A stretch of DNA of 64,000 nt, taken from NCBI GenBank assembly GCA_020226215.1, contig CM035234.1, positions 70,023,823-70,087,822 on the forward strand, given 5' to 3'. This DNA comes from Sindora glabra (Eukaryota; Streptophyta; Magnoliopsida; Fabales; Fabaceae). A model generated the notes under the pieces. It had not been told where the DNA came from and searched no databases. It saw only the letters and a list, made by a program, of their open reading frames with translations. The translations under genes were made by a program, and so were the position numbers. Positions 59,463 to 64,000 of this stretch are shown here, in pieces (the first letter of the stretch is position 1; the number at the start of each line of letters is the position of its first letter).

Positions 59463-60655
59463 TAAGTGCTTTTAATGAATTGATCTTTTATTAAAAAATG
59501 AAAAAAAAATAATTTGACCTCTCATGGAATATGAAAATATACACCAACTTCTCCTAAATTTTTATTTCAAAAATGATATTATTTTTAATGACAAAATGCC
59601 CCTAAATAAGAACACTCACTCTAATTTTTATAATTGATGTTATTTTTAATTAATGAAAAAGCGATTTTCATGTTAACTCTTTTTTAGTTTTTAATTTTTC
59701 AATACGTAAAAGAATCTGGATACATTATATTTATTAGTTTATGAATTTTTTGTGATAATGAATAACATGATTTTCATATTAAAAATTATTATATTATATT
59801 TTTATTAATGGAATAATATTTTTTGGTGATAACTAAAAATAATTTTTATGTTAAAATGTAGTACATTTAATTTTTTATTAATAGCAAAAATAATTTTTAA
59901 TGGCAAAATGATATTCATATTAATATATATTATATTTTTTTATTAGTTAAGTATAAAAAATAGATTATAGATAAAAGAAGGATAAAAAACATTTCTACAA
60001 ATAGATCATATGTTTATACAATGAAATTAGGGAAAAATTGATATTTTTTGTTCAGAAATATCATTTGACCATGTAAAAACAAAGGATGGTTGGTAGATGG
60101 AAAATTTTAAATTGGGATGATAGTGTAGTGAAAATTATTTTAGGGGAGATCTATATAAGTTTTGAAAATAAGCAAGAGGTCCATGTATATTTTTAATACT
60201 TTAAAAGGGTTAAAGTATTTTTTTCTCAAAAACATATATATAATGAACAATGACCATAATTTTAAATACTCAAGTCACATTTAATAGAATAAATATTAAC
60301 TTTTACACAAAATAATTACTCTTATAAAGATCTGTTTACGAAATAAAATTCAAAGTTAATAAAATTTTCAAATGCTTCTTTTATGTTTTTAAAATTTATT
60401 AATTAAAACTTTTAAATGCATATTTGCTCATAAACTTCTTACACTATATAATATAACTGATTATGATTTATTTATATTTAAATATAACAGTATTGTAAGT
60501 ACGGTATGCTACATAAAAAAAACTTAAGAAAGAATTTGCAGTCATGAATACCGGCATACTAATAGCAAGTATTTATTTTTTTTAAAAAATTAGTTGTAAA
60601 AATACTAATAAGAGATAGAAAGAGTACATGTTAAATGTGATATAAAAAGTCAAAA
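58900..60655. other. AT-rich intergenic DNA with short degenerate repeats
   Basis: No gene. At 59560-59960 a unit of about 65-75 bp ('attaatggcaaaataatttttatgttaaaa') recurs about four times in degenerate form. Otherwise nothing could be supported. Confidence 0.45.
59399..59462. repeat. (TAA)n microsatellite
   Basis: About 21 uninterrupted TAA/AAT repeats. Confidence 0.98.
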
Positions 60656-61330
60656 ATAAAATACACTACAAGAAATACAGTTTTTAGTAAAAAAAAGTCA
60701 ATGACAAATAATATTATTGTCACTAAAAACAATGCTTTTAGTGACAATATATCATTATTGTCACTGAACTATGAAATTAGTAACAAAGCCAATGGATTGT
60801 CACAAAAAATAATAATTTCAACTTAGCTATAAATTGGATGAGCATGAAATAATATAATGGCTTCACCTTTGTAGCTAATAATACTTGTATCAAATTTAAA
60901 AAGCTAGAATGAGTGTTGCATATTCATAGAAGCAACAGGGTGTGTTATATATTACAAGGATTCATTTGTTTGGTTTCAAGTTGACTATGTTTTCTACGGC
61001 GACTTTGATCTAGTCCCATTGCCAGTTGTGATAACTAAACACATGATAAATGGTATTTCTCTTTTTCTATACTTCTTTCATGTTCCTCTATTAAGTTTAA
61101 AGTTTGCACACGTGTGAAGGTTGCATATTAGATTTTTTAAATAGTTGCAAATTTCCAGGAAATATAGAGAATACAGACTTCTCCTTTTGTCTTTGATAAC
61201 AGAGAATGAGTCACAGGTGGGACTATTGCCTAGTATAAGGATTCTTCATTTGTAGCCTATAGTGCTGATGAGAATCTAAGTGCCATTTGCTTTGGCCTTG
61301 CCTGTGAATTATCCTCTTTCTGTGTTGTGT

Positions 61331-61498
61331 GATATGATACCAGAACTTTCTATCTATAGCGGTATCACAGAGCAGACAAAGTGGCTAAAGAGTTCGATGA
61401 GTTTTTAGATGAGATTGTTAATAAGCATATTAATAAAGGAAGCACTTCATAAGTTTGATAGCAAAGATGGTGATTGCTTGAATGATTTTGTGGACGTT
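61331..61498 (+). pseudogene. Cytochrome P450 (CYP71-type) fragment inside the CACTA element
   Basis: 61363-61449 reads YHRADKVAKEFDEFLDEIVN then KHINKGSTS, ending at a stop. After a frameshift 61457-61498 reads DSKDGDCLNDFVDV. Just upstream, in another frame, MIPELSIYS resembles the 'D(F/Y)IPxLSW' text. This order (IPxLSW, RAxKVAxEFDxFLDxxVxEH, D...DFVDVLL) is typical of the F-G region of CYP71-family P450s. The haem-binding end is absent. It was presumably captured from a host gene and is not functional. Confidence 0.8.
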
Positions 61499-61920
61499 GC
61501 CATTGTTTACCATTGCTTTCCTTCCTAGTAATATTAGCAGTGTTAATTCTATTTCTTTCCCATGTAACATAGAGATAGAATAAAGAAATATTCTTACACT
61601 ATTCTTAGTTGGATATTATTTGGTTTGGCTATCGAATCATTGATGATATATATGTTAGTCATGTCTAAATTCTGGGAATATGCAGAAGCAGACAATTTTA
61701 TATAGGGAAAAGTTGATCGAACTGAATGAGTAAGCCATTGTCTTACCACTGTCTGCCATTACTTGCTAGTAATATCTAGAATGTTAATTCTGTTTCTTTC
61801 CCATTTAACATATACAGACGTAGAGGAAAGAAACATTCCATACACTATTTCTTAAATATTATTTGGTTAGGTATTGAATCCTTGATGATATATATATTAG
61901 ACATGTCCTGTCCTTGATTA
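61490..61920 (+). repeat. Internal tandem duplication (about 240-bp period) in the CACTA element
   Basis: 61490-61670 and 61735-61915 share 'tagtaatatyWRSMRtgttaattct', 'tttctttcccatKtaacat', 'attatttggttwggYtatygaatc' and 'ttgatgatatatat' in the same order. It starts right after the P450 fragment and may include former intron sequence of the captured gene. Confidence 0.7.
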
Positions 61921-63109
61921 TGAGGGGTATGCAGGAGCTAGTTTCAAAGAAACAAGAGGAAAGTTTGGCTATTATGATTACCCCCAAGCATTTATTTTTT
62001 TTTTAGGTATTTTGTATAATTACTTCCAATTTTTGACTTCTCCCCTACCAAACAAAGTGATATTAATGTTTGGAAGGTAGACAATTAAATGAAAAGAGGT
62101 AAGGGAGAAAATTGGACTTTGTTAATTGAAAGGAACACAAGTTAAAGTACATCTATTAAGGGTTAATTTACTTGTTTATCATGTCTAAGTGTTGTTTATA
62201 TATATTATCTTGTTCATTTCCTCTAGTAATATCATTGATTGTCTCTTGCAGATAAAAGATGAATTTCCTTAAGGAAAAGATCTTGTTGTTCCTATGATGT
62301 CTTCATGGGGGAGAAACAAATTTATGCCGTGAAAGACATTGCACAATAGTAGTTGCCTTGATTATTAGGAGTTTGTTGTTTTCCATTAAGCTAAAATATT
62401 TTTTATGCTATTTGATAATTAATTCTCTATTTTGTACTAGTTAAAACCTACTAATTTTGTTATTGTGAATTAGAAATGATTGGTGCTATAATCTTGACAC
62501 AAATATTGTAAATATTATGTCAGAATTTTATTAATTATATTTTATTTATATTATAAGCATTCAATATATGGTAATATGTTTAAAATATTGTGAACAATGC
62601 AAATTTATTAAATTAAAATTAAAATAAATATATGTGACAAAATTTAGTGACGCTAATGATTGTCACAAATTAAAAGTTCTAATGATAACAATAGCCGTCA
62701 CAAATATAATATTTTTAGTGATAACATAAAAATGTCACCACTAAAAAGAGCTTTTATGACAATAATATTCGTTACTAGAGTTACTGATTAGTGACAAAAA
62801 GATATTATTATCACTAAATGTTAATCCTATAGTGATAAGAAAATTTTTCACTAACATATTTTTTCGTGACAATATAACTTAATCATCATAAAAAGTACCA
62901 ATTTTCAATGGCAATAAACTTTGTCACAAAATAGATATTTTTAGTGACACGCATCATTTGTTATCACAGAAACTTTCAACAATGGGATTTTTTAGTACAA
63001 AAATTTAGTTGTCACTAAAAATATTTTCTGACAAAATATCAACATATTGTGACAAATTTTGTTGTTATAAGAAGCAATTTTTTTTGTAGTGATAGTGACA
63101 ATAATTAAA

Positions 63110-63320
63110 TACATAAATTTGATTTTTTAAAACATTTTTATTAGTAATAGAATAAATAGTTAATTCGCTCAATTAAATTGCATATTTGAATTATTAAAAA
63201 TATTTTATAATAAAATTATATTATATTATATTATGTTTATACTATATTGACCTATAAGTTGCATATAACATGGAAGATAGGAAAAAGATGCAATAAAGTA
63301 GATAAAAAAATGATAAATTG
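63110..63320. repeat. AT-rich satellite-family unit
   Basis: One unit of the family seen in clusters I and II, with anchor tract near 63225 and 'aaaaagatgcaataaagtagata' after it. The CACTA element inserted just beside or into it (target at 60661; family-like text also precedes at 60600-60660). Confidence 0.55.
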
Positions 63321-64000
63321 TTATGACCCTATTTTTGGATCATTGTAACCAACATAAAGATATCAATCAAATATCTTTACAAACCTTTTTAAACCAACTG
63401 ATATGAAAAATTTACTATATATAAAATATGCATGATATATAGACATTAACTAAAATTTTTTTTAGTGTTTGTATCAAGTTAAAAGAAATTTTTTTAGAAT
63501 TGACGAGATTAAATCTTTTAAATCCATTTAAAAAAAAAACATGTCAAATTAATCTTTAGGAAGTCAAAATCTAGGTCAAATAAAAGAAATTTCCCTTTTG
63601 ATTTGAAATAGTTAAAACATAATGACCTTAAAAAATAAAATTTTTTATTGAAGTAATTTTAAAAAAATTATCTATCAAAAGGTCATTACTTATAATAAAT
63701 TCTCAAATATATAATTTTCAAAAAACTATTTCAAAAAAGATAGAAATATAAATTGGAAACAAAACTTGTTTAAATATCATTTTCTTGAAAATCCATTAAG
63801 AAATAAAAAAGATATTTAAAAAGATAAATTTTTTTGAAAATTAAGTAATATTTGTACTTACATTGTTCAAACCATGAAACAAACATACTAGAATAGGGTT
63901 GAGTTTATAAAACTCAAAAAACCAAAAGATTCTACTTTGGAAAAATAATTTAGAAAAAAAACACTTAAAAAAAGATATATATGTACTTATGTTTAAGGTT
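63320..64000. other. AT-rich DNA at the right edge, no gene
   Basis: No coding exon, RNA gene or element end could be identified. Confidence 0.45.

Larger units (their letters stand above)
60661..63094. mobile_element. CACTA (En/Spm-type) DNA transposon, non-autonomous, with captured gene fragment
   Basis: The element is 60664-63091. It starts CACTACAAGAAATACAG and ends TTTTTTTTGTAGTG, giving CACTACAA inverted termini. The 3-bp target duplication ATA is at 60661-60663 and 63092-63094, as expected for this superfamily. Both ends carry many subterminal repeats of TTTAGTGACAA/TTGTCACTAAA (about 60700-60810 and 62630-63060, in both orientations), the sites bound by the transposase in known members. 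No transposase is encoded. The interior holds a P450 fragment and an internal tandem duplication, so it is a defective, gene-capturing element. Confidence 0.93.

Overview
The window looks like a very AT-rich (roughly 25-30% GC by eye) gene-poor stretch of a plant nuclear genome, most likely a eudicot. The evidence is spliced eukaryotic exons, plant-type gene families (carboxylesterase of the CXE class, L-type lectin receptor kinase, LRR receptor-like protein, CYP71-type P450), Ty1/Copia and Ty3/Gypsy relics, a CACTA element and many MITE-like inserts. I see no rRNA or functional tRNA gene and no CRISPR array. Only two genes look potentially functional: the 5' end of an aprataxin-like/bHLH140-type gene at the left edge (minus strand, three small exons, continuing off the window), and an intronless carboxylesterase (13604-14632, minus) whose oxyanion-hole motif is altered.

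The main architecture is a large, old inverted duplication. Arm A runs from inside the carboxylesterase (about 14524) to about 30470. Arm B runs from about 43705 to 48018 in the opposite orientation. Both arms carry the carboxylesterase start and upstream region and a dead L-type lectin receptor kinase (LecRK clade VIII-like). Arm A was later enlarged by a complete but dead Copia retrotransposon (16211-25185, 5-bp target duplication AATAT), a MITE-like insert (14958-15912) and a block of transposon, minisatellite and AT-rich repeat (26297-29200) splitting the kinase relic. Arm B gained another MITE-like insert (46445-47315). The 13-kb spacer (30470-43705) is almost pure AT-rich repeat DNA.

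Nested insertions can be read directly. A roughly 1.1-kb non-autonomous element sits in an AT-rich repeat unit at 4333-7042 (flanked by AACTATAA) and, inverted, in the 3' LTR of the Copia element (23835-24956, flanked by an 11-bp duplication). The first copy is itself split by a minisatellite-bearing element (5329-6779), whose larger inverted relative lies at 26560-28720. A further insert (20108-20651, 7-bp duplication ATACCTC) interrupts the Copia pol relic.

Right of arm B lie an inverted Gypsy LTR fragment, a decayed Gypsy body (49.3-53.1 kb), a second LTR fragment fused directly to an LRR receptor-like protein pseudogene (53426-56127), a foldback element with about 500-bp inverted ends (57.1-58.8 kb), a (TAA)n microsatellite, and a CACTA transposon (60664-63091, ATA target duplication) carrying a P450 fragment. 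No working pathway or new defence system is encoded. The interest is structural: palindromic minisatellites, an inverted gene pair that could generate double-stranded RNA, and a record of ordered insertions. All family assignments come from reading translations by eye, without database searches.
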